The notes beneath the pieces were generated by a model, which had not been told where the DNA came from, ran no database searches, and was given only the letters and a program-made list of their open reading frames with translations. A stretch of 7,146 nt of DNA from Candidatus Zixiibacteriota bacterium (GTDB lineage Bacteria > Zixibacteria > MSB-5A5 > GN15 > FEB-12). Numbering within the stretch: position 1 is the stretch's first letter; each line of letters begins with the position of its first letter. The DNA lies in assembly GCA_018816665.1 (NCBI GenBank), contig JAHIVM010000105.1:1-7146 (forward strand). The letters are read 5' to 3'. This document shows, in pieces, positions 1-5,607 of the stretch. A program made the position numbers and the translations under genes.

Positions 1-24
1 AGAGATCGATAGAGGAGATGTGAT
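1..24 (+). other. dnaK leader / end of an upstream gene
   Basis: These 24 bases precede the dnaK start. All three forward frames hit a stop close by: TAG at 10-12, TGA at 21-23, and TGA at 26-28. The last overlaps the dnaK start as ATGA. Any upstream gene in the same direction therefore ends within a few bases of dnaK. In many bacteria that gene is grpE or hrcA, but too little is visible to say so here. No CIRCE element or promoter is visible in this short piece. Confidence 0.5.
13..17 (+). promoter_or_regulatory. Shine-Dalgarno site of dnaK
   Basis: AGGAG lies 7 bases upstream of the ATG at 25. It is the strongest ribosome binding site in the window and supports the chosen dnaK start, which also gives the canonical N-terminus MSKVIGIDLGTT. 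Confidence 0.85.
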
Positions 25-1965
25 ATGAGCAAAGTGATCGGCATTGACCTGGGTACCACCAACTCGTGTGTGGCTGTCCTTGAGGGCAAGGACCCGGTCG
101 TCATACCGAACCTGGAAGGTGCCCGCACCACGCCGTCAGTGGTTGCTTTCACCAAGGACGGCGAGCGTCTCGTAGGTGCCGCCGCTAAACGTCAGGCGGT
201 AACCAACCCCGAAAACACCGTTTTTTCCATCAAGCGGTTCATGGGCCGCCGTGTGGCTGAAGTCGGCTCCGTGCAGAAGATGGTCCCGTACAAGGTCGTC
301 GCCGACGACAAGGGCGGGGCGATGGTCGAAGTGATGGGACAAAAGTATAACCCGCCGGAAGTTTCTGCGATGATTCTTCAGTATCTGAAGAAGGCGGCAG
401 AGAGTTATCTGGGTGAGGAAGTCAAGCGGGCAGTGATTACCGTCCCGGCGTACTTCAACGATGCTCAGCGTCAGGCAACCAAGGATGCCGGACGGGTGGC
501 GGGACTGGAGGTCGAACGTATCATCAACGAGCCGACCGCGGCCTCGCTGGCGTATGGCTTGCAGAAAAACAAAAATGAAAAGATCGCCGTATACGACCTT
601 GGCGGCGGGACTTTCGATATCTCAATTCTCGACATCGGCGACGGTGTTTTCGAGGTCCGCTCCACCAATGGTGACACGCAGTTGGGCGGCGATGATTTCG
701 ATCAGGCCATCATTGTCTGGATGGCCGATGAATTCAAAAAAAGCGCCGGCATTGATCTGCGCCAGGACCGCATGGCCCTCCAGCGTCTCAAGGAAGCTGC
801 GGAAAAAGCCAAAATCGAGCTTTCATCGGCTATGCAGACCAACATCAATCTGCCGTTTATCACAGCCGATCAAAGCGGTCCTAAACACCTTGATCTGACC
901 CTGAGTCGTTCCAGGTTTGAGCAACTCACCGACAGTCTGATCGAGCGCACCAAACAGCCGTGCCGCCAGGCCCTGGCCGATGCCAAGCTGTCGGCCGGTG
1001 ATGTCGATCAGGTGGTCCTCGTCGGCGGCATGACCCGCATGCCCAGAGTGATAGAAGTGGTCAAGGAGCTGTTCGGTCGCGAACCGCACAAGGGTGTGAA
1101 CCCCGATGAAGTGGTTGCTGCCGGGGCTGCGATCCAGGGTGGTATTCTGGCCGGTGACATGCAGGATCAGGATATCGTGCTGCTTGACGTTACGCCGCTG
1201 TCACTGGGTATCGAGACCCTGGGCGGCGTCATGACCAAACTGATCGAGCGCAACACGACTATCCCGACCAAGAAGTCGCAGATATTTTCGACCGCGTCCG
1301 ATAACCAGCCGGCCGTGTCCATCCACGTTCTGCAGGGGGAACGCCAGATGGCCATCGACAGCCGCACGCTCGGCAAGTTCGACCTGGTTGGTATCCCGCC
1401 GGCCCCGCGCGGCATGCCGCAAATCGAAGTGACCTTTGATATCGATGTCAACGGTATTGTGCATGTCAGCGCCAAAGACATGGCCACCGGCAAGGAACAG
1501 TCAATCAGGATAGAAGTGTCATCCGGGCTGGACGAGTCGGAAATCGATCGGATGGTGAGCGAGGCCGAGAAGTTTGCGGAGGAAGACAAAAAGAAAGCGG
1601 CCTTGATCGCCGCCCGCAACGAGGCCGACCAGCTCATCTACACTACCGAAAAGACGGTCAAAGAGCACGGCGACAAGGTCAGTGATGATGAGAAGAAGGA
1701 AATCACAACGGCAGTTGAAGAGCTTCGTCAAACTCTCGACGGCGACTCCCTGGAGGCGATCAACGCCGCCAAGGAGAAACTGATGCAGGCCTCACACAAG
1801 CTGGCTGAGCACATGTACAAAGAGGCCCAGGCGCAGCAGGCCGCGGCCGGAGCCGGCCCCGATGGAGGGCCGTCGCCGGATCAGCCGCAGCAGCCGGCCG
1901 GCGATGAGGCTCAGGACGGGGCGGTCGATGCCGATTTTGAGGTGGTCGACGAGGATAAGAAATAG
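25..1965 (+). CDS. dnaK: Molecular chaperone DnaK (Hsp70)
   Basis: DnaK is the cytoplasmic ATP-dependent Hsp70. It binds exposed hydrophobic peptides and cycles with DnaJ and GrpE. The 646 residues match the family length (E. coli 638). The nucleotide-binding domain (about 1-377) shows the phosphate loop IGIDLGTTNSC (5-15), K70 of the catalytic centre, VPAYFNDAQRQATKDAG, INEPTAASLAYG, DLGGGTFDIS with D191 and T196 (equivalent to E. coli D194 and T199), and LVGGMTRMP. The segment after MGRR up to GQKYNPPE includes the insertion typical of diderm DnaKs. The interdomain linker is IVLLDV (384-389), preceded by MQDQD, about two residues longer than the E. coli VKD. The substrate-binding domain follows (TPLSLGIETLGG, HVLQGERQMA, PAPRGMPQIEVTFDID), then a helical lid, a Q/A/G/P-rich tail and the acidic end DADFEVVDEDKK. 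dnaJ starts 6 bases downstream, so the two are almost certainly co-transcribed. Confidence 0.99.
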   Translation: MSKVIGIDLGTTNSCVAVLEGKDPVVIPNLEGARTTPSVVAFTKDGERLVGAAAKRQAVTNPENTVFSIKRFMGRRVAEVGSVQKMVPYKVVADDKGGAMVEVMGQKYNPPEVSAMILQYLKKAAESYLGEEVKRAVITVPAYFNDAQRQATKDAGRVAGLEVERIINEPTAASLAYGLQKNKNEKIAVYDLGGGTFDISILDIGDGVFEVRSTNGDTQLGGDDFDQAIIVWMADEFKKSAGIDLRQDRMALQRLKEAAEKAKIELSSAMQTNINLPFITADQSGPKHLDLTLSRSRFEQLTDSLIERTKQPCRQALADAKLSAGDVDQVVLVGGMTRMPRVIEVVKELFGREPHKGVNPDEVVAAGAAIQGGILAGDMQDQDIVLLDVTPLSLGIETLGGVMTKLIERNTTIPTKKSQIFSTASDNQPAVSIHVLQGERQMAIDSRTLGKFDLVGIPPAPRGMPQIEVTFDIDVNGIVHVSAKDMATGKEQSIRIEVSSGLDESEIDRMVSEAEKFAEEDKKKAALIAARNEADQLIYTTEKTVKEHGDKVSDDEKKEITTAVEELRQTLDGDSLEAINAAKEKLMQASHKLAEHMYKEAQAQQAAAGAGPDGGPSPDQPQQPAGDEAQDGAVDADFEVVDEDKK

Positions 1966-1983
1966 TCGCTGATGGCACAGCGA
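1966..1983 (+). promoter_or_regulatory. Hairpin presenting the dnaJ start codon in its loop
   Basis: TCGCTG (1966-1971) and CAGCGA (1978-1983) are exact reverse complements. The 6-base loop ATGGCA (1972-1977) is the dnaJ start codon plus its second codon. The left arm is the entire dnaK-dnaJ intergenic gap. No good Shine-Dalgarno site sits at normal distance; the nearest purine run, GAGGA at 1951-1955, is 16 bases away. A ribosome terminating on dnaK at 1963-1965 would cover and open this stem, so translational coupling is a plausible inference. A 6-bp stem alone can occur by chance. Confidence 0.4.
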
Positions 1984-3138
1984 GATTACTACGACATACT
2001 GGAAGTTGATCGTGGCGCTGACGACGCCACGATCAAGTCCGCCTATCGCAAAAAGGCGATGCAGTTTCACCCGGACCGGAATCCGGGCAACAAGGAAGCC
2101 GAGGACAAATTCAAGGAGGCCACCGAGGCCTACGAGGTTCTCAAGGATCCGCAGAAACGTCAGATGTACGACCAGTACGGCCATGCCGGTCTCGGGCAGG
2201 GGGGCGGGTTCGGCGGCGGGTTTGGCGGTGGCTTCGAAGGATTTGATCTGGGCGATGCCTTACGCGCCTTCATGCGCGACTTTGGCGGTGGCGGATCTAT
2301 TTTTGATGAGTTTTTCGGGGGCGGCGGTGCCGGGATGCAGCGCCGGTCCAATCGGGGTGAAGATCTTCGGGTACGTATCAAGCTGACGCTCGAGGAAATC
2401 GCCACCGGGGTCGAACGGACGATCAAAGTCAACCGCAAGGTACAATGCGAGACCTGCGGCGGCTCCGGTGTGGCCGAAGGCGCCAGCAAAAAAACCTGTA
2501 CGCAATGCAAGGGAGCCGGCCAGGTGCGAACCGTCACCCGGACCTTCCTCGGTACTGTCCAGCAGGTAGCTCCCTGCAACGTATGTCGCGGTACCGGGGA
2601 AATCATCTCCGATCCCTGTCGCACGTGCGGCGGTGAGGGACGTCATGCCGGATCGAGTACGGTCAGTATCAAGGTCCCGCCGGGCGTGTCCAGCGGCAAC
2701 TATCTGACGGTTGAAAATATGGGCAACGCGGGCTGTCACCGGGGCGGTGCGGGCGATCTGATCGCCGTGTTCGAGGAAGAGAAACACGACCTGTTCACGC
2801 GCCATGGAAACCACGTCCTGTACGAGTTGCCGATTTCCTTCACGCAGGCGGCCCTGGGCGCCGAGGTTACGGTGCCGGTTCTCAACGGCATGGCCAAACT
2901 CAAAATCCCGGCCGGGACGCAATCCGGCAAAGTCCTCAAGCTTCGCGGCAAAGGCATCCCGCATCTCAACCGGACCGGTCGCGGCGAACAACTGGTGCAG
3001 ATCACGGTTTGGGTACCAACCAAGCTGAGTAATGACGACAAAAGACTGCTCGACGAGCTTTCTCGTTCGGATACCTTTCAACCGCCGAAAGCCGACAAAG
3101 GCTTTTTTGAGAAGCTGCGCGAGACGCTGGGAGTGTAG
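1972..3138 (+). CDS. dnaJ: Co-chaperone DnaJ (type I Hsp40)
   Basis: DnaJ delivers unfolded clients to DnaK and stimulates its ATPase. At 388 residues it is slightly longer than the usual 370-380. The order is canonical. The J domain (about 4-70) contains HPD in QFHPDRNPGN. A Gly/Phe-rich region (about 71-135) has repeated GGGF units and an IFDEFFGGG motif. The cysteine-rich domain has all four CxxCxGxG repeats, starting at C159 (CETC), C176 (CTQC), C202 (CNVC) and C216 (CRTC), enough to bind two zinc ions. The C-terminal substrate-binding and dimerisation domains include LPISFTQAALGAEV and LRGKGIPHLNRTGRGEQLV. The ATG at 1972 gives the usual N-terminus MAQRDYYDILEV. It lies 6 bases after dnaK and lacks a strong ribosome binding site, so it probably depends on dnaK translation. 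Two inverted repeats fall at the start and in the first 22 codons. Confidence 0.99.
   Translation: MAQRDYYDILEVDRGADDATIKSAYRKKAMQFHPDRNPGNKEAEDKFKEATEAYEVLKDPQKRQMYDQYGHAGLGQGGGFGGGFGGGFEGFDLGDALRAFMRDFGGGGSIFDEFFGGGGAGMQRRSNRGEDLRVRIKLTLEEIATGVERTIKVNRKVQCETCGGSGVAEGASKKTCTQCKGAGQVRTVTRTFLGTVQQVAPCNVCRGTGEIISDPCRTCGGEGRHAGSSTVSIKVPPGVSSGNYLTVENMGNAGCHRGGAGDLIAVFEEEKHDLFTRHGNHVLYELPISFTQAALGAEVTVPVLNGMAKLKIPAGTQSGKVLKLRGKGIPHLNRTGRGEQLVQITVWVPTKLSNDDKRLLDELSRSDTFQPPKADKGFFEKLRETLGV
2006..2036 (+). repeat. Perfect 12-bp inverted repeat inside dnaJ
   Basis: TTGATCGTGGCG (2006-2017) and CGCCACGATCAA (2025-2036) are perfect reverse complements separated by the 7-base loop CTGACGA (2018-2024). 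It covers dnaJ codons 12-22, in the first helices of the J domain, and begins 35 bases after the A of the start codon. As RNA it would form a strong stem-loop. No U-tract follows, so it is not a standard terminator. As DNA it has the shape of a dimeric-repressor operator, but its arms do not match CIRCE. Confidence 0.75.
2221..2292 (+). repeat. Short Gly/Phe-coding direct repeats in dnaJ
   Basis: TTTGGCGGTGGC occurs at 2221-2232 and again at 2281-2292, exactly 60 bases apart. Related GGCGGGTTCGGCGGCGGG units lie just upstream. They encode the glycine/phenylalanine-rich linker of DnaJ. Such tracts are low-complexity and prone to length change, which may explain the slightly long DnaJ. Confidence 0.6.
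3129..3133 (+). promoter_or_regulatory. Shine-Dalgarno site of prmA inside the end of dnaJ
   Basis: GGGAG lies within the last dnaJ codons, 7 bases before the ATG at 3141. It supports that start and gives prmA its own ribosome entry even though the dnaJ stop is only 2 bases upstream. Confidence 0.7.
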
Positions 3139-3140
3139 GT

Positions 3141-4016
3141 ATGGACAAACCGGAGGGCGAGGCGCACGATGAAATCCGGGTGGATATCCCCCCGGAACTG
3201 GTTGACACTGTGTGCGACTACCTGGTCGAGAATATCGCCAACGGCATGGTCCTGGAAGAGGAAGAGGGCTCCGCAGCCACCACCATCATGGTTTATGCCG
3301 GCGAGGGGAGCGATGCCGTCGCCAACCTTCAGCGCTACCTGACCCGCCTGTTCACCGAGCAGCAGTTGCCGGTGCCTGAGGTGAAACAGCGCCGCATTCC
3401 AAACATCGCCTGGCTGGAAAGCTATCGAGCCTCCATCAAGCCGGTGAGGATAAACGATGACATAGTGGTTCGACCGCCGTGGGCTGAACCGCAGGGTGCC
3501 CGGTTCGAATTGATTGTTGAGCCTCGCATGGCTTTTGGTACCGGCAGCCATGGAACAACCCGAGGGTCGCTGGCATCGGTTGGCGCTGTTCTACAGCCGG
3601 ATATGCGCTTCCTTGACATGGGGTGCGGATCCGGGATCCTCTCGATCCTGGCCGACAGAATGGGGGCGGGCAGTATCAAGGCGGTCGACTACGACCCCGA
3701 GGCCACGGAAAACGCCGGCGAGAACTTCCGCATCAACGGTGTTGCCACGGCGCACGAAGTGTGTCTGGGTTCTATAGAGACCTGCGACAACGACCAACCT
3801 TACGACCTGGTGGTCGCCAATATCATTCGTACCACTATTCTCGAGATGCTGGATCGCCTGCTGGCGCTTACGTCTCACGGGGGCTTCCTGATTCTGTCCG
3901 GATTGCTGCCGCAGGACGAAGAGGCCATCTCCTCGGCCCTGCATGACCACGGTGAAACAAGTTACAGCATTCGTCGTGACGACGAGTGGTTGACATATAC
4001 GGTGCACCGAAAGTAA
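3141..4016 (+). CDS. prmA: Ribosomal protein L11 methyltransferase PrmA
   Basis: PrmA is the SAM-dependent enzyme that methylates lysines and the N-terminus of ribosomal protein L11. The 291 residues match the family (E. coli 293). The N-terminal part (about 1-90) is the weakly conserved L11-recognition domain. It is followed by the linker signature IPNIAWLESYRASIKPVRI and the VVRPPW strand. The catalytic domain has the PrmA hallmark MAFGTGSHGTT (FGTG at 132-135), SAM motif I LDMGCGSG (158-165), an acidic SAM-ribose region AVDYDPEATENA, and the motif VVANIIRTTIL with N227, where most PrmAs have NIL. The end contains GGFLILSGLL. The gene starts 2 bases after dnaJ and ends 4 bases before rsmE. 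It is the only gene here in a different reading frame from its neighbours. A dnaJ-prmA-rsmE order is common in bacteria, which strengthens the call over a generic methyltransferase. Confidence 0.95.
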   Translation: MDKPEGEAHDEIRVDIPPELVDTVCDYLVENIANGMVLEEEEGSAATTIMVYAGEGSDAVANLQRYLTRLFTEQQLPVPEVKQRRIPNIAWLESYRASIKPVRINDDIVVRPPWAEPQGARFELIVEPRMAFGTGSHGTTRGSLASVGAVLQPDMRFLDMGCGSGILSILADRMGAGSIKAVDYDPEATENAGENFRINGVATAHEVCLGSIETCDNDQPYDLVVANIIRTTILEMLDRLLALTSHGGFLILSGLLPQDEEAISSALHDHGETSYSIRRDDEWLTYTVHRK

Positions 4017-4020
4017 GCCA

Positions 4021-4767
4021 ATGCTGCCACCAATCTTTTTCGCTCCCGCCGAGGACCTTGAGAGGGAGACTATCGCGCTGCCTCCGGATGAGGCCAAACA
4101 CGCCGTCCAGGTAATGCGTCTGACTACCGGAGCGATGGTGGTGGTGGTTGACGGTTTGGGCGTTGCGGTCAGGGGGGAGATTGTTCGGATTGGCAAAGGT
4201 GTCGTTGAGATCCGACCGCACCAGACCGTTCGGGATTTCGGTGAACCGCTCGTTCGCGTAACGCTTGCGGCAGGTTTATCGACCGGCGGCAAGTTTGATG
4301 CTATCGTCCAGAAAGGTACGGAACTGGGGATCAAGCGCTTCGTCCCTCTGCTCTCCGGCAAGGCGTTGGCTAAGGCCGACGATGCCCGACGGGCCGCCAA
4401 TCGGGTGAAACGTCTGGAGAAAGTGGCCCTGGCGGCTATCAAACAATGCCGTCGCTCGTTCCGCCCCGAAATTGCCCTTCCCATGACAGTTTCGGACTTC
4501 CTGAAACAGCATGATACGGACACTCCCGGTCTCATTTTTCATCCGTCAGAATCCGCCGGGCGTTTCTCAAGCATTCGGTTGCCGGAATCGCCTCGCCGCC
4601 TCAGTGTCATGATTGGTCCTGAGGCCGGTTTTTCGGAATCTGAGGTTGCGGCGGCGGCGGCTGTCGGATTTCACATAGTCTCGCTGGGGCGGCGGATTCT
4701 CCGGGCCGAGACCGCCGGGCCGGTGATTTGTGCCCTCGTAATGGACCGCCTCGGCGAACTCAGTTAA
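4021..4767 (+). CDS. rsmE: 16S rRNA m3U1498 methyltransferase RsmE
   Basis: RsmE is a SPOUT-class enzyme that N3-methylates U1498 of 16S rRNA in the assembled 30S subunit. The 248 residues match the family. The N-terminal PUA-like RNA-binding domain (about 1-75) carries HAVQVMRLTTG, the HxxxVLRL-type signature. The SPOUT domain has VQKGTELGIKRFVPLLSGKA, the KQCRRSFRPEI segment, and the C-terminal knot that binds SAM: IGPEAGFSESE (GPEAGF at 199-204) and SLGRRILRAETA (221-232). The usual sequence of the first knot loop is GPEGGF, so A202 replaces a glycine; the other core residues are kept. The ATG at 4021 follows the prmA stop by 4 bases and gives the expected short N-terminus. Only a weak GAAAG (4009-4013) precedes it, so coupling to prmA is likely. 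Confidence 0.95.
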   Translation: MLPPIFFAPAEDLERETIALPPDEAKHAVQVMRLTTGAMVVVVDGLGVAVRGEIVRIGKGVVEIRPHQTVRDFGEPLVRVTLAAGLSTGGKFDAIVQKGTELGIKRFVPLLSGKALAKADDARRAANRVKRLEKVALAAIKQCRRSFRPEIALPMTVSDFLKQHDTDTPGLIFHPSESAGRFSSIRLPESPRRLSVMIGPEAGFSESEVAAAAAVGFHIVSLGRRILRAETAGPVICALVMDRLGELS

Positions 4768-4781
4768 GCCCGTTTTCTGCC

Positions 4782-4797
4782 GATACTACTCAGTATC
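4782..4797 (+). promoter_or_regulatory. Inverted repeat abutting the prepilin peptidase start
   Basis: GATACT (4782-4787) and AGTATC (4792-4797) are exact reverse complements around the 4-base loop ACTC. The right arm ends at the base before the ATG at 4798. It occupies the place where a Shine-Dalgarno site would be, and none is visible. The stem is AT-rich and weak, with no U-tract, so it is unlikely to be a terminator. It might modulate initiation or be a small operator, or simply be chance. Confidence 0.35.
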
Positions 4798-5580
4798 ATG
4801 GATATCATAACATACGTCGGTGCCGCCCTGGTTGGGCTGGCGATAGGTTCCTTTCTCAACGTTGTCATATATCGGACACCGCGGGAGCTGAAGTTCTGGA
4901 AGGGTCGTTCGGTTTGCCCGAGTTGTGATCAGCAGTTGAAATGGTACCACAACATTCCCGTGTTGAGCTTTATTGTGCTCCGCGGCAAATGCGGCTTTTG
5001 TGGCGCCCGTATCTCCTGGCGCTACCCGCTCATTGAACTCCTCAACGCTGTCGGCTACGTGCTGTTTCTCTGGCAGTTCGGCTGGACCCAGAGTGCGTTT
5101 GTGTACGCGTTTCTGTTCTCCTGTCTGATTGCGGTGTTTTTCATCGACATGGACTTCCAGATCATTCCCGACGGCATTACGTTGCCGGGCATGGTGGTGG
5201 GGCTGGGGATTTCGTTTCTGCCGGACGGTATCGGTATTTTGCAGGCGGGTATCGGTCTGGTTGTGGGCGGCGGTTCGCTGTATCTGGTAGCCGAGCTGGG
5301 TGATCGGATATTCAAAAAAGAGTCGCTCGGCGGGGGAGATATCAAACTGGCGGCCATGCTGGGAGCCTTTCTCGGCTGGCAAAAAGTCCTGTTCATTTTC
5401 ATTTCCTCGGCGGCCATCGGTTTGGTAGCATCGCTGATCATGATGGCCTTTTCCGCCAAACTCCGGGAGAACCGGGTAATACCGTTCGGTCCGTTCATTG
5501 CGCTGGCGGCATTGCTGGCCATGACCTACGGCGACCAGATTATTGCTTTCTACCTGGACAACTTCGTGAGAGTGCACTAG
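4798..5580 (+). CDS. pilD: Type IV prepilin peptidase / N-methyltransferase (A24 family)
   Basis: This is an inner-membrane aspartyl protease that cleaves the leader of type IV prepilins or type II secretion pseudopilins and methylates the new N-terminus. Its 260 residues are typical. The N-terminal membrane segment has VGLAIGSFLNVVIYR. The cytoplasmic zinc-binding domain carries both cysteine pairs, CPSC (C40, C43) and CGFC (C65, C68), so the bifunctional form is expected. RYPLIELLNA follows, then several hydrophobic segments to the C-terminus. The catalytic aspartates are predicted to be D117 in IDMDFQIIPD and D181 in LGGGDIKL. IPFGPFIALAA (228-238) is also conserved. The ATG at 4798 is the only sensible start but lacks a Shine-Dalgarno site and is abutted by a small inverted repeat. 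Equivalent names are pilD, gspO and comC. No pilin or secretion gene lies in the window, so the exact substrate system is unknown. Confidence 0.95.
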   Translation: MDIITYVGAALVGLAIGSFLNVVIYRTPRELKFWKGRSVCPSCDQQLKWYHNIPVLSFIVLRGKCGFCGARISWRYPLIELLNAVGYVLFLWQFGWTQSAFVYAFLFSCLIAVFFIDMDFQIIPDGITLPGMVVGLGISFLPDGIGILQAGIGLVVGGGSLYLVAELGDRIFKKESLGGGDIKLAAMLGAFLGWQKVLFIFISSAAIGLVASLIMMAFSAKLRENRVIPFGPFIALAALLAMTYGDQIIAFYLDNFVRVH

Positions 5581-5606
5581 CGAATCGCTGGCAGTGAAGG
5601 GTTCGC
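5580..5606 (+). promoter_or_regulatory. Imperfect stem-loop over the kinase ribosome binding site
   Basis: GCGAATC (5580-5586) can pair with GGTTCGC (5600-5606) in RNA, with one G-U wobble and a 13-base loop. The purine run GAAGGG (5596-5601), the only candidate Shine-Dalgarno site, lies half in the loop and half in the stem. The right arm ends 1 base before the ATG at 5608. The structure fills the whole gap between the peptidase stop and the kinase start. It is modest in strength, and its function is inference. Confidence 0.3.
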
Positions 5607-5607
5607 G

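Noticed and set aside
18..23. ATG-TGA start-stop pair just before the dnaK start
   Set aside because: The ATG directly abuts the Shine-Dalgarno bases, so a ribosome could not use it with normal spacing. The ATG at 25 is correctly spaced and gives the canonical DnaK N-terminus.
2006..2036. Reading the dnaJ inverted repeat as a CIRCE operator
   Set aside because: CIRCE is TTAGCACTC-N9-GAGTGCTAA. The arms and spacer here differ, and the site lies inside dnaJ rather than upstream of the operon.
2260..3081. Long open frame on the minus strand opposite dnaJ (and another at 4786-5652 opposite the peptidase)
   Set aside because: These are antisense shadows of GC-rich, well-identified genes. Their translations show no recognisable domain, while the plus-strand genes have full family motifs.
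4000..4009. CGGTGCACCG palindrome near the end of prmA
   Set aside because: It is a 10-base self-complementary word that could form only a 3-bp stem as RNA, and it is fully explained as coding sequence.
4700..4797. Possible sigma70 promoter before the prepilin peptidase
   Set aside because: I saw no well-spaced -35/-10 pair; TATCAT near 4794 has no matching -35 element.
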